Shown: positions 17,396 through 25,273 of the stretch, piece by piece
How the letters are laid out: each line of letters starts with the position of its first letter
Numbering within the stretch: the stretch's first letter is position 1
Translations under genes and position numbers: made by a program
Assembly (NCBI RefSeq): GCF_020463795.1
Contig: NZ_CP080025.1
Location: 2,353,501 to 2,417,500 of the forward strand
Direction: 5' to 3'
Source of the DNA: Echinicola marina
GTDB taxonomy: Bacteria > Bacteroidota > Bacteroidia > Cytophagales > Cyclobacteriaceae
DNA length: 64,000 bases
Notes under the pieces: model-generated
Told to the model about the DNA's origin: nothing
What the model saw: the letters and a program-made list of their open reading frames with translations, nothing else
Databases searched by the model: none

Positions 17396-17570
17396 TTAAA
17401 CCCGCTTTATGCATTAGGAATCGTTATGAGAACTGAAACTACAAGAAAATCAGGCTGTTTGGAGATTGAGTCATAGCATCGCTATGGTGAAATCGAAAAC
17501 AGCAGCGAAGCGACTGATTTTAAGGTAGTTTCAGGTCGTAATAGATAGGCTAATGCATAATGCGGGTTAA
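17396..17570. repeat. 175-bp imperfect palindromic element (MITE-like)
   Basis: The ends TTAAACCCGC...TATGCATTAG and CTAATGCATA...GCGGGTTAA are inverted copies with a single mismatch and a single indel over about 23 bases. Further inside, CTGAAACTAC and GTAGTTTCAG, then AAAATCAG and CTGATTTT, pair again, and the centre is the hairpin CATAGC-ATC-GCTATG (17472-17486). The whole element could fold into one long cruciform. There is no coding capacity, so a non-autonomous mobile element or repeated extragenic palindrome is the best guess. Confidence 0.7.
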
Positions 17571-17763
17571 AGGGGAGAAAAAACGCTGCCCTAATTTTAT
17601 CGCTTAATCATTCAACTTTGTTGATACCCAACAGAAGCCCTGCCCAGTAGCAATTCAGTGCTTGTCACTTGTTTCTCCTCACATTGTCCCTAGGTTGTCT
17701 TTACCTTGATTTTTATAAAAACCAAATTATATTCGGATCACTCAGGGACCTCCTTCGGATCAC

Positions 17764-17803
17764 CTTCGGATTATACTCGGAAAATACCGAGGGTAATCCG
17801 AAG
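17764..17803. repeat. Strong hairpin between the island and recR
   Basis: CTTCGGATTA (17764-17773) pairs perfectly with TAATCCGAAG (17794-17803), and CTCGG with CCGAG inside it. No clear T-run follows on either side, so it is not a standard terminator; a repeat element or RNA structure is more likely. Confidence 0.6.
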
Positions 17804-17954
17804 ATAATTTGGATAAGAGCCCCGCTTGATCCAGAAAGATGTAAAAGGATACTTTACTTGTCCTAGGCTGATCCATAAGGGGTACATAAGGGGATGTCAG
17901 GTGTTTAGGAGATTGCTCGCTCCGTTACCTGCTTCTTGAAGTGTAGGGAAGTGC

Positions 17955-18575
17955 TTAATCTGCAGAGTAGTTGACTCGGGTAAGGATGCTTCTGCCCAAA
18001 GTGACCTCATCAGTATATTCCAGCTCACCGCCAATGGGGATGCCCCTGGCAATCGTGCTTACTTTGACGCCTTTTTCTTTGAGTTTTCTGGTGATGTAAA
18101 AAGCAGTGGTATCACCTTCCATGGTGGATGGAAGTGCCAATATTACCTCTGTTACCGGTTCTTCACCATGGGGATGGTCAATACGGTATAATAAAGATTC
18201 AATTTTAAGTTCTTCTGGACCAATTCCTTGGATAGGGGAAAGTACGCCGCCCAAAACATGGTAAAGGCCGTTATATTGGGATGTGTTTTCAATCGCCAAA
18301 ACATCGGGAATGTCTTCTACCACGCAGATAAGCCCTTTGTCCCTTCTCGCTCCCTGGCATATGCTGCAAATCTCCTGATCGGAAATATTATGACAAAGCT
18401 TACAGTATTTGGTGTTCTTTCGAAGTTTGGAGATGGCTTCTGTCAAGCTGTCCGAAATTACTTCTGGCTGTTTTAGTAAGTGTAAAGTCAGCCTAAGGGC
18501 AGTTTTTTTACCGATACCTGGAAGACGGCTGATTTCATTGACCGCATCTTCTATAAGTTTTGAAGGGAAGTTCAC
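17955..18575 (-). CDS. recR: Recombination protein RecR
   Basis: RecR works with RecF/RecO to load RecA on gapped DNA during repair. The 206-residue protein is full length: an N-terminal helix-hairpin-helix (SRLPGIGKKTALRLTLHLL, about 14-32), a four-Cys zinc finger CKLCHNISDQEICSIC (about 57-72), a Toprim domain (LICVVEDIPDVLAI, then EVILALPSTMEGDTT) and the C-terminal GIPIGGELEYTDEVTLGRSI. clpS lies 12 bases upstream on the same strand, so the pair may be cotranscribed. Confidence 0.97.
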   Translation of the reverse strand: MNFPSKLIEDAVNEISRLPGIGKKTALRLTLHLLKQPEVISDSLTEAISKLRKNTKYCKLCHNISDQEICSICQGARRDKGLICVVEDIPDVLAIENTSQYNGLYHVLGGVLSPIQGIGPEELKIESLLYRIDHPHGEEPVTEVILALPSTMEGDTTAFYITRKLKEKGVKVSTIARGIPIGGELEYTDEVTLGRSILTRVNYSAD

Positions 18576-18587
18576 CGGTGAGAATGG

Positions 18588-18881
18588 TTAGACGATGGCC
18601 GCCTGAATGCCTGCATCCAAAATGGATTGGCACATTGGCTTCAATTGATTCCTGCTGCCTTTTTTTACAGCGCATTTGCCCTTATAATGAATGATCATAG
18701 TGCACTGCTCGGCCTGTTCCTGACTGTGCTTGCAGACTTTGATCAACACCTTGGTCACATGTTCAAAGGTGTTGATGTCATCATTGAAAACCACCAAGTC
18801 ATGCTCTTCAGTGTCGACCAAATCTTCCAGTAAGATTTCAATTTCTTCTTCTACAGTATGTTCTAATGGTTGCATGCTCAT
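18588..18881 (-). CDS. clpS: ATP-dependent Clp protease adaptor ClpS
   Basis: ClpS binds N-end-rule substrates and delivers them to the ClpAP/ClpCP protease. The 97-residue protein has the acidic N-terminal tail and the conserved core LVVFNDDINTFEHV (about 29-42), then EQAEQCTMIIHYKGKCAVKK (about 55-74). The start ATG at 18881 is only a few bases from a TAACTTTG -7 box (18886-18893), so the mRNA may be nearly leaderless; the second ATG at 18875 is an alternative. Confidence 0.95.
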   Translation of the reverse strand: MSMQPLEHTVEEEIEILLEDLVDTEEHDLVVFNDDINTFEHVTKVLIKVCKHSQEQAEQCTMIIHYKGKCAVKKGSRNQLKPMCQSILDAGIQAAIV

Positions 18882-18885
18882 TTTG

Positions 18886-18893
18886 CAAAGTTA
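18886..18893 (-). promoter_or_regulatory. Candidate -7 element for clpS
   Basis: TAACTTTG on the minus strand fits TAnnTTTG and ends five bases before the clpS ATG at 18881. No clear -33 element is seen at the usual distance. Confidence 0.4.
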
Positions 18894-18936
18894 ATAATAA
18901 TAGACAAATTAGCAGCCTTTAATATTTACGTATACA

Positions 18937-20394
18937 ATGGATTCAAATGTAATACTCCTGGTCATAACATCCTACTTCCTGTTGTTGTTCATCATTTCGT
19001 GGATGACCTCCAGAAAACTTTCAGAAGAAACATTTTTTACCGGAGATAGGCAGTCACCATGGTTTTTGGTGGCATTTGGGATGATTGGGGCTTCCCTTTC
19101 TGGTGTGACCTTTATTTCTGTGCCCGGGGAGGTGGGGAGCAGTAATTTCTATTATTTTCAGGTGGTCTTGGGCTATACTTTGGGCTATTTTACTGTGGCA
19201 AAGGTGCTGCTGCCACTATATTATCGCCTGAACCTGGTATCGATCTATTCTTATCTGGAGGATAGGTTTGGCTTTTGGTCCTATAAAACGGGGGCATTTT
19301 ATTTTATCCTTTCCAGGACACTAGGTTCTTCTATCAGGGTGTTTTTGGTAGCCGGCGTCTTGCAGCTGATTCTTTTTGATGATTGGGGGATTCCTTTTTG
19401 GGGTTCGGTGCTGATCACGGTTTCCTTGATATGGCTCTATACGCATAGGGGAGGAATCAAAACCGTAGTTTGGACGGATACTTTGCAGACTTTATTTATG
19501 CTTTTGGCAGTAGGGACCAGTATTTATTTGATCTCTAGGGACCTGGGCATATCTGGTGTGGGAGAACTGCTGGGGAGTGCCATGGAGGATTCCCGCTCCC
19601 AAATCTTTGATTGGGATTGGAAATCAGGAAGCAACTTTTTCAAGCAATTTGCTTCAGGGGCATTTATAGTTATTGTGATGACGGGATTGGATCAGGATAT
19701 GATGCAGAAGAACCTTACCTGTAGGAATATTGGTGAAGCGCAGAAGAATATGTTTTGGTTTACCATCATCTTGGTGATTGTGAACTTTTTCTTTTTGGTG
19801 CTGGGCGTACTGCTTTATCAATATTGTGCGGTGAATGGAATTAACCTTCCGGAAAGAACAGATGACCTGTATCCTATGCTGGCGACCCAGCATTTTAGTG
19901 TGTTTGCAGGAACGGTATTTGTCCTTGGGATCATTGCTGCGGCTTATTCTAGTGCTGATTCTACTTTGACGGCTTTGACGACTTCTTTTTGTTATGATTT
20001 TTTGGAGATTGAGCGGAAGTATCCCAAAAAGCAACAGGTGGGGATCAGGAAAAAAGTCCATCTGGCCTTTACGGCTTTGATGTTTTTGGTCATACTTGCC
20101 TTTAGGTGGATCAATGACCAAAGTGTGATCAATGCGGTATTTACCATTGCGGGTTATACCTATGGCCCGCTTTTGGGCTTGTATAGTTTTGGTTTATTTA
20201 CCAAAAGGGAGGTGAAAGATAAAGTAGTCCCTTTTATAGCTGTGCTGGCACCCTTGATCGCTTATATATTAAGTGCCAACTCTAAGGAGTGGTTTTGGGG
20301 GTATCAGTTTGGTTTTGAGGTGCTCATCCTGAACGGTGGGCTGATGTTTTTGGGGCTGTTCTTATGGAGCAAAAAAAAGAGGAGAAATTTTTAA
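18937..20394 (+). CDS. Sodium:solute symporter (SSS family)
   Basis: The 485-residue inner-membrane protein has about 13 hydrophobic segments and the SSS hallmark GASLSGVTFISVPGEVG (about 52-68) and later AAAYSSADSTLTALTTSFCY (about 339-358), which form the sodium and substrate sites. SSS proteins take up sugars, amino acids, vitamins or sialic acids with Na+. It is clearly paralogous to the symporter at 58095-59534, which belongs to a peptidoglycan-recovery cluster; here the neighbours give no clue to the substrate. It overlaps the convergent XRE gene by four bases at its end. Confidence 0.93.
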   Translation: MDSNVILLVITSYFLLLFIISWMTSRKLSEETFFTGDRQSPWFLVAFGMIGASLSGVTFISVPGEVGSSNFYYFQVVLGYTLGYFTVAKVLLPLYYRLNLVSIYSYLEDRFGFWSYKTGAFYFILSRTLGSSIRVFLVAGVLQLILFDDWGIPFWGSVLITVSLIWLYTHRGGIKTVVWTDTLQTLFMLLAVGTSIYLISRDLGISGVGELLGSAMEDSRSQIFDWDWKSGSNFFKQFASGAFIVIVMTGLDQDMMQKNLTCRNIGEAQKNMFWFTIILVIVNFFFLVLGVLLYQYCAVNGINLPERTDDLYPMLATQHFSVFAGTVFVLGIIAAAYSSADSTLTALTTSFCYDFLEIERKYPKKQQVGIRKKVHLAFTALMFLVILAFRWINDQSVINAVFTIAGYTYGPLLGLYSFGLFTKREVKDKVVPFIAVLAPLIAYILSANSKEWFWGYQFGFEVLILNGGLMFLGLFLWSKKKRRNF

Positions 20395-20756
20395 ATTTCT
20401 CCTCTTTCGATTAATAAATTCACTTTTTTCAATCTCCTTAGTTGGTTGTCCAAGGTCGCTTGGCTACCGTCCAATTTGACCATAAGGGATAAGCCGTTTT
20501 CATAGCTTCTATCACCTTCTTTTTTCTGGTTGATGCCCGGTGAGCCGTTGATAAGATCCTGTACTTCTACTTCGTAGAGCTCGGATAATTTTATGGCATC
20601 ATCCATTTTCAAGTTTGAACGTCCTTGCTCGTATCTGGAATAAGCGGTATAATCTTTTTTACCCAAATAGTCGGCAATGTATTCCTGAGTGAATCCTCTG
20701 AGTACCCTGTATTTCCTAAGGTTCTCAGCAATGTGTTGTTTTAGTCCTCTTTCCAT
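20391..20756 (-). CDS. XRE-family helix-turn-helix regulator
   Basis: The 121-residue protein starts with a Cro/C1-type DNA-binding domain (about 6-65: LRKYRVLRGFTQEYIADYLG, YSRYEQGRSNLKMDDAIKLS) and has a short helical tail (75-121) that may dimerise. Bacteroidota genomes often carry such single-domain regulators of unknown target. It converges with the SSS symporter gene, and the 200 bases upstream of it hold no further gene. Confidence 0.88.
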   Translation of the reverse strand: MERGLKQHIAENLRKYRVLRGFTQEYIADYLGKKDYTAYSRYEQGRSNLKMDDAIKLSELYEVEVQDLINGSPGINQKKEGDRSYENGLSLMVKLDGSQATLDNQLRRLKKVNLLIERGEI

Positions 20757-20957
20757 ACTTAATTAATCCTTTTCGATCTAGACAGGTACTACAAAAAGTG
20801 TACATAATTTTAATATTAAACGTTTTTGACCAAAAATTGGTTTATAAAATGGTAAAAAAGTCAATAATGGTAATGTTTGTGAACTATTTTGTAAGCTTAG
20901 CTAGTGGAGGAACTACGCGTTTGTTGCGGATAGTGTGGAATTACTGGTAAATAATAG

Positions 20958-21296
20958 TTATAGTGCCAATTCTATATTAGGATCCCAGAAAATGTCTTTA
21001 AAATTTTGGATTTTATCCCCATTGATGGTCAGTCCTTCAGCCTCGAGTAGTTCCTGCATTTTCTCCGGTGGGCAAAAGTGATGCTTGCCGGTAAGGAGGC
21101 CTTGTCGGTTGACTACACGGTGGGCAGGGACATCCTCCATGCCGTGGCAGGCATTCATGGCATAGCCTACCGTTCGGGCACTGCCTTTTGCCCCAAGGTA
21201 ATTGGCGATGGCGCCATAGGAAGTGGCCCGTCCTTTTGGGATTAATCTGACCACTTGGTAGACCAGGTCAAAGAAGTTTTCTTTATCAGTTTTCAC
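20958..21296 (-). CDS. Alkyltransferase-like protein (ATL; MGMT family without the active-site Cys)
   Basis: The 112-residue protein resembles the C-terminal domain of O6-alkylguanine-DNA methyltransferase: winged helix, RTVGYAMNACHG, and DVPAHRVVNRQGLLTG. The catalytic PCHRV motif reads PAHRV, so it cannot transfer alkyl groups. ATL proteins bind O6-alkylguanine and flip it out, handing the lesion to nucleotide-excision repair. It overlaps the MscS-type gene upstream by 11 bases, indicating one transcript. Confidence 0.92.
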   Translation of the reverse strand: MKTDKENFFDLVYQVVRLIPKGRATSYGAIANYLGAKGSARTVGYAMNACHGMEDVPAHRVVNRQGLLTGKHHFCPPEKMQELLEAEGLTINGDKIQNFKDIFWDPNIELAL

Positions 21297-22164
21297 GGGC
21301 TATTTCTATGATGGTTTGGTTGATCAATCTTCTGATTTCTTTTTCTTTGGTTTTGTCGGTGCTGGTCATCATCAATTGGCATTTGAATTTAATGGCTTCC
21401 TTCATGATTTCCATGATCTTTAAGGTAAAGCTGTCCATATTGATGACCTTGTTATAAGCAGTGATAGCGGTCTTCAGGCGAGCTTCAATTTGGTTGACCT
21501 CCAGCGAATGGTTGATTTTCATTTCGAATTCAAAGCTCAGTTTTTTGTGGTGTTGTTTGGAATAATTGATCACTTGTGAGGTGAGAATGGTGCTGTTGGG
21601 AATCATGACGATATCCGCATCCTCATTGATGAGTACCATATTGAGTAGGGTGACGTCTCGGATCCTTCCCTGTTGGTCTCCGATTTTGATCATATCGCCC
21701 AGGGAGAGCTGGTCAGAAAACATGATGATCAGCCCATTGATCATATTGGTGATATAGTCCTTGGAGAGCAGGGCAATGGCAGCCGCGACAATGGTGATAC
21801 TGGTGAAAAAGGTGATGGGGCTAATTCCGAATAGAAACAGAAGGGATATTAATAAAGCGGCCACATTCAGTATACTGGCGATATGGTTGATGCCCAGGAC
21901 AAAATTGCTCCTAAAGGGATCTTTTTCTTTTCTTCGAAGATAAAAGCGTACGGTAATGATCCTGCCCAATGAAATGATGATATTGCTGCTCAGTAAAAAT
22001 GTCACTGCCCGCAGTGGGTCCATATAATTGGTGAAGAATAATCCCAGAAAATTGGTGATCGGGCTTTCAAAGACCTTGATCAGTATAAAGGCAATAAGCT
22101 TGAATATAAAGAGCAGTCTTTTGTGCTTTTCTCTTTCCTTAATTTCTGTTTTTTCTGTTGACAT
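21286..22164 (-). CDS. Small-conductance mechanosensitive channel (MscS family)
   Basis: MscS channels open on membrane tension to release solutes on osmotic downshock. The 292-residue protein has membrane segments near residues 15-45, 60-75 and 88-140, and the pore-lining/beta-domain transition TNMINGLIIMFSDQLSLGDM (about 138-157) followed by KIGDQQGRIRDVTLLNMVL. The C-terminal part is the cytoplasmic alpha/beta domain. It is cotranscribed with the ATL gene, which it overlaps. Confidence 0.92.
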   Translation of the reverse strand: MSTEKTEIKEREKHKRLLFIFKLIAFILIKVFESPITNFLGLFFTNYMDPLRAVTFLLSSNIIISLGRIITVRFYLRRKEKDPFRSNFVLGINHIASILNVAALLISLLFLFGISPITFFTSITIVAAAIALLSKDYITNMINGLIIMFSDQLSLGDMIKIGDQQGRIRDVTLLNMVLINEDADIVMIPNSTILTSQVINYSKQHHKKLSFEFEMKINHSLEVNQIEARLKTAITAYNKVINMDSFTLKIMEIMKEAIKFKCQLMMTSTDKTKEKEIRRLINQTIIEIAREN

Positions 22165-22253
22165 GCCTTTTTCGGAAATAAAGTCTTAATTTTAAGAGAA
22201 TACTTTTTGCATCAATACTAGCAAAAAATAATAATTTAACCATAAACAAAATT

Positions 22254-22934
22254 ATGAATAGAAATATCATCGTTACTGGTGCTGCTGGAAATTTGGGGAA
22301 ATCTGTTGTAGAAAAGTTTAAACGAGAGGGGTTTAGGGTGATAGCCACCGTGCACCCAGGGAAGTTGGAAGAAATGGAAGAGGCAGATGATGTTTATGAG
22401 TTAGATGTGACTGATGAACAGGCTGTGGCTGAATTTGCGAAGGAATATGCCGTGCAATACGGAGGGGAGCTGGATGCCATGGTGCTTTTGGTGGGAGGTT
22501 TTGCCATGGGAGATATAGAAAACACGTCCAAAGAGGACATAGAGAAAATGTTCCAATTGAATTTTTTCAGTGCCTATAATATGAGCAAAGCATTTTTGCC
22601 GGTGTTTAAAAAGGCAGGAAAGGGCAGTATCCTGTTCGTTGGGGCCAGGCCGGCGCTACAGCCTGCGGATGGTAAATCACTTGTGGCATACACTTTGAGT
22701 AAAGGTTTAGTGTTGAATTTGGCTGAGCTTGTTTCCGAAGAAGGTAAGGACGCAGGGGTGAAGTCCCATGTATTTGTGCCTAGTATCATTGATACACCTC
22801 CAAATCGTGAAGCCATGCCAGACCAAGATTATTCAAAATGGGTGAGCCCAGCGGAAATTGCAGAGGCGATGCATTTTGCGGTAAGCAACCCATCCTTGAA
22901 AAACACGACCTTTAAACTATACGGTGGCGTCTAA
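22254..22934 (+). CDS. Short-chain dehydrogenase/reductase (SDR) family protein
   Basis: The 226-residue protein begins with a Rossmann nucleotide motif TGAAGNLGKSV (about 8-18) and carries the SDR active-site pattern Tyr-x3-Lys in AYTLSKGLVLN (about 148-158), with Ser earlier (FVGARPAL is where it would be; the Ser is not obvious). It is an NAD(P)-dependent oxidoreductase whose substrate is unknown. The next gene starts 12 bases later on the same strand, so it heads a three-gene unit with the GIN-domain and NTF2-like genes. Confidence 0.88.
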   Translation: MNRNIIVTGAAGNLGKSVVEKFKREGFRVIATVHPGKLEEMEEADDVYELDVTDEQAVAEFAKEYAVQYGGELDAMVLLVGGFAMGDIENTSKEDIEKMFQLNFFSAYNMSKAFLPVFKKAGKGSILFVGARPALQPADGKSLVAYTLSKGLVLNLAELVSEEGKDAGVKSHVFVPSIIDTPPNREAMPDQDYSKWVSPAEIAEAMHFAVSNPSLKNTTFKLYGGV

Positions 22935-22946
22935 ATTATCATTACC

Positions 22947-23645
22947 ATGAAAAAACAAGTTTCAACTATTATTATGCTGGTGTTTATGATCAGCAGCATC
23001 AACTTATTTGCCCAAACTAACGAAGAAACCAGAACAGTTTCCATTTTTGATGGTGTGAAGGTAAGTAATTCCATCGAAGCGGATTTGGTGAAAGGAGATC
23101 GCTATGAAGTACAGATCATGGCTTCTGGCACGGATGTTTCCAATGTGGTGACCGAAGTGGAGGGCCGTCAATTAAACGTAGAGATGGGCAAGGGGAGTTT
23201 TGGTAGCAATAGCGTGAAAGTGGTGATTACCTATGCCGGGGAATTGGATGAAATTTCAGCCAATAGTAGTGCAAAGGTATTTGTAAAAGATATGTTGAAA
23301 AGCAAGAGCCTCTCCTTACTGGCTGAAAACAGCAGTTATATAGAGGGCAAGGTCAATGTGAACAATTTGAAATTGGTGGGAATGACCAATGGGAAAATAT
23401 TTGTGGAAGGTACTGCCAATGAGCTCGATCTGGAGGCTTTCACCAAAGCGACCATTTCTGGAGACAGCTTGAAGGTAAAAAACGCTTCTGTAAGAACGAA
23501 TACAGCTGCGGTGTCCACCATTGCCATTGAAAATTCCATTAAAGGGACGGCCGGTACTGCCGGAAAAGTTTGGTATACCGGAGATCCGAAATTGGTGGAT
23601 GTAAAAAGCAATACTGGAGGTGATATCGCTAGAAAAGAAAACTGA
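22947..23645 (+). CDS. Exported GIN-domain (DUF2807) protein
   Basis: The 232-residue protein has a signal peptide (about 1-22, ending NLFAQ) and a repetitive beta-rich region typical of head-GIN-domain (DUF2807) putative adhesins: FDGVKVSNSIEADLVKGDRY, then GKIFVEGTANELDLEAFTKA and similar turns forming a right-handed beta helix. These proteins are secreted or surface proteins of Bacteroidota with no known activity. Its TGA stop overlaps the ATG of the next gene. Confidence 0.86.
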   Translation: MKKQVSTIIMLVFMISSINLFAQTNEETRTVSIFDGVKVSNSIEADLVKGDRYEVQIMASGTDVSNVVTEVEGRQLNVEMGKGSFGSNSVKVVITYAGELDEISANSSAKVFVKDMLKSKSLSLLAENSSYIEGKVNVNNLKLVGMTNGKIFVEGTANELDLEAFTKATISGDSLKVKNASVRTNTAAVSTIAIENSIKGTAGTAGKVWYTGDPKLVDVKSNTGGDIARKEN

Positions 23646-24121
23646 TGAATAGCGCTGTTAATAGATTAATATTCACCCTGCTTATGTTGGCAGGGTTTTC
23701 TTTTGGATTAAAGGCCCAAGAGAAAGAGGTGTCAGATGAAACGCAAATCAGGTCGGTAATAGCTTCCTTGTTTGAGGGGATGCATGAAAGGGATGAGGGC
23801 CTGCTAAAAGGGGCATTTGCAGAGGAAGCGGTTTTACAAACAATCAAGCAAGGGCCGGATGGTACAAGCGTGGAGACATCGCGTCCAAGGGAATTCGTCA
23901 ATGAGCTTGCAACAGTTCCTGCGGAAATGGTACTGGAAGAAAAAATACTGTCCATGGAGATCAGGCAGGATGGGGCCATGGCTTCAGTTTGGGCACCGTA
24001 TGCGTTTTATATTAATGGAGACTTAAGCCACTGTGGGGTCAATTCATTTCAGCTGGTCAAAAAGCAGGAAGGCTGGAAGGTGGTCTATATCATAGATACC
24101 CGAAGGAAAAAGGGCTGTTAA
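23645..24121 (+). CDS. Exported NTF2-like (DUF4440/SnoaL-type) protein
   Basis: The 158-residue product has a signal peptide (about 1-26) and an NTF2-like cone fold: IRSVIASLFEGMHERDEGLL (about 37-56) near the start and VNSFQLVKKQEGWKVVYIID at the end. Catalytic residues cannot be assigned. It starts on the stop codon of the GIN-domain gene (TGATG), so translation is coupled. Probably a periplasmic ligand-binding or accessory protein. Confidence 0.85.
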   Translation: MNSAVNRLIFTLLMLAGFSFGLKAQEKEVSDETQIRSVIASLFEGMHERDEGLLKGAFAEEAVLQTIKQGPDGTSVETSRPREFVNELATVPAEMVLEEKILSMEIRQDGAMASVWAPYAFYINGDLSHCGVNSFQLVKKQEGWKVVYIIDTRRKKGC

Positions 24122-24288
24122 GGTTTTTTCCATCTTTTGATGACCACTGCCGAAATGATGATGATTTCCAAAAGGATAAAAGCCGATACAAATATGATCT
24201 GAGCCTGATCCCCTTTAATGGAGCCTTTGAAAAGGATAAAAAGCAGGAATACTGCTATTGCTGAAACAAAGCCGTTTTTAATACTCAT
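24118..24288 (-). CDS. 56-residue two-helix membrane protein
   Basis: Read from ATG 24288 to TAA 24118, this short gene encodes MSIKNGFVSAIAVFLLFILF, a short polar turn, and IIFVSAFILLEIIIISAVVI before the basic tail KRWKKP. Two membrane segments with a positive C-terminus make a helical hairpin. It converges with the NTF2-like gene, overlapping it by four bases. I do not recognise a family; good hydrophobic periodicity and a fitting start support it as real. Confidence 0.6.
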   Translation of the reverse strand: MSIKNGFVSAIAVFLLFILFKGSIKGDQAQIIFVSAFILLEIIIISAVVIKRWKKP

Positions 24289-24314
24289 GCCCAAAGAAAC
24301 AAAAAAAGGGAGGA

Positions 24315-24344
24315 TTTGGGAAGTATTTTTTATGCTTACTTTTG
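24315..24344 (+). promoter_or_regulatory. Promoter for the GreA-like gene
   Basis: TTTG at 24315-24318 and TACTTTTG at 24337-24344 match the Bacteroidota -33/-7 consensus with an 18-base spacer. The start codon is at 24380, giving a leader of about 30 bases. Confidence 0.65.
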
Positions 24345-24379
24345 AAGGGGGAAATAAGGTCTGTAGATAAGAGAATCAA

Positions 24380-24841
24380 ATGAGTGAAGATAAAATATCC
24401 AAGCAGTTAGTGCATGAAACCTTGGCGGAACAGATCAAGGATAAGTTGGCCTTGATAAAAGATAGCATCGCTCAGCTAAAACAGTCAGCGGCCGAAGATA
24501 CCAAAAGTAGTGCGGGAGATAAGTATGAAACGGGACGGGAGATGGTTCGGCAGGAGTTGGATAAGGCTGAAAAGATGCAAGGTGAATATTTGAAGCAGTT
24601 GAAGCAGCTTGGGGGAATCAAGCCTGAGGGATTTTTTGAAATAGTTCAACCAGGGAGCTTGTTGATTACAGACAGGGTGACCTTGTATATTGCAGTCAGT
24701 TTTGGAAAAGTCACTATACACGGGCAAGATATTTTTGTGATTTCTCCACAAGCGCCTCTTGCCCGCGTATTATTGGGAAAGAAAGCTGGAGACCAGGTAC
24801 TTTTCAATGGCGTGAAATACCAGGTCTCAGCAGTGCAATAG
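24380..24841 (+). CDS. GreA/GreB C-terminal-domain-like protein (Bacteroidota-specific)
   Basis: The 153-residue protein has an N-terminal coiled coil (about 10-85, including SAAEDTKSSAGDKYETGREM) and a C-terminal domain with ISPQAPLARVLLGKKAGDQV (about 121-140), resembling the GreA/GreB FKBP-like domain SPIGRALLGKKVGD. True GreA rescues backtracked RNA polymerase with acidic coiled-coil tip residues; here the coil differs, so the same role is not assured. Relatives in databases are often mislabelled 3-oxoacyl-ACP synthase. Monocistronic, with its own promoter. Confidence 0.7.
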   Translation: MSEDKISKQLVHETLAEQIKDKLALIKDSIAQLKQSAAEDTKSSAGDKYETGREMVRQELDKAEKMQGEYLKQLKQLGGIKPEGFFEIVQPGSLLITDRVTLYIAVSFGKVTIHGQDIFVISPQAPLARVLLGKKAGDQVLFNGVKYQVSAVQ

Positions 24842-24853
24842 TGCCTTGTGATT

Positions 24854-25273
24854 TTATTTGTTTTGTGGAATCAGGGTCATCAATTCCTGTGCTCCATCCA
24901 AAAGCGTGAGTTTATCCTGGGCGATTTTAAATTTAGATACATTTTTAAGGGCACTCAAAAACTGGTTTTCCCCACTTCCAGGGCAAGCCTTTCTGGTCAT
25001 GGCCCCTGGGTCAAGCTTGATGTCTGTGCCACTGAGTTGAAAATTTCCATTAAAGGAATTACAGCCTGTTGATCCGGTAAGCCCGCCGTTTTCGTTGAAA
25101 TTGAGTGATGGCAAAGCGCCGCTAAACATATCCAGACCTCCGCCCATTAAAGAGGAGAGTACCCAGTTGTTGCCGGTAAGCAAATCCAAAGGATTAAGGT
25201 TGGATACAGCACTGCAAGAACTGAATCCCAAAAAGAGGACCATCAAAAAGGTGGAGAGTTTTAGCTGTTTCAT
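24854..25273 (-). CDS. META-domain lipoprotein (HslJ-like)
   Basis: The 139-residue product has a lipoprotein signal peptide with lipobox FSSC (Cys20) and a META domain: NNWVLSSLMGGG (about 35-46), LNFNENGGLTGSTGCNSFNG (about 57-76) and the paired Cys pattern MTRKACPGSGENQFLSAL. META/HslJ proteins are envelope proteins linked to heat or novobiocin resistance in other bacteria; the molecular role is unclear. It converges with the GreA-like gene, 12 bases apart. Confidence 0.87.
   Translation of the reverse strand: MKQLKLSTFLMVLFLGFSSCSAVSNLNPLDLLTGNNWVLSSLMGGGLDMFSGALPSLNFNENGGLTGSTGCNSFNGNFQLSGTDIKLDPGAMTRKACPGSGENQFLSALKNVSKFKIAQDKLTLLDGAQELMTLIPQNK

Larger units (their letters stand above)
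17161..17954. other. Gene-free stretch with structured repeats
   Basis: About 790 bases with no credible gene. It contains, in order, a GC-rich stretch with two AGCGG-containing segments (17250-17320), the 175-bp palindromic element at 17396-17570, a direct repeat of CCTTCGGAT (17752-17770), and the hairpin at 17764-17803. A 65-codon plus-strand frame at 17669-17866 runs through the hairpin and is not believed. The stretch looks like the right-hand edge of the accessory island before recR. Confidence 0.6.

Noticed and set aside
17669-17866. 65-codon plus-strand gene next to recR
   Set aside because: It runs through a strong hairpin and repeats and shows no protein-like composition.
5825-17954. 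tRNA-Ala as attachment site of the defence island
   Set aside because: The position fits, but I found no second copy of the tRNA 3' end at the far side of the island within the window.
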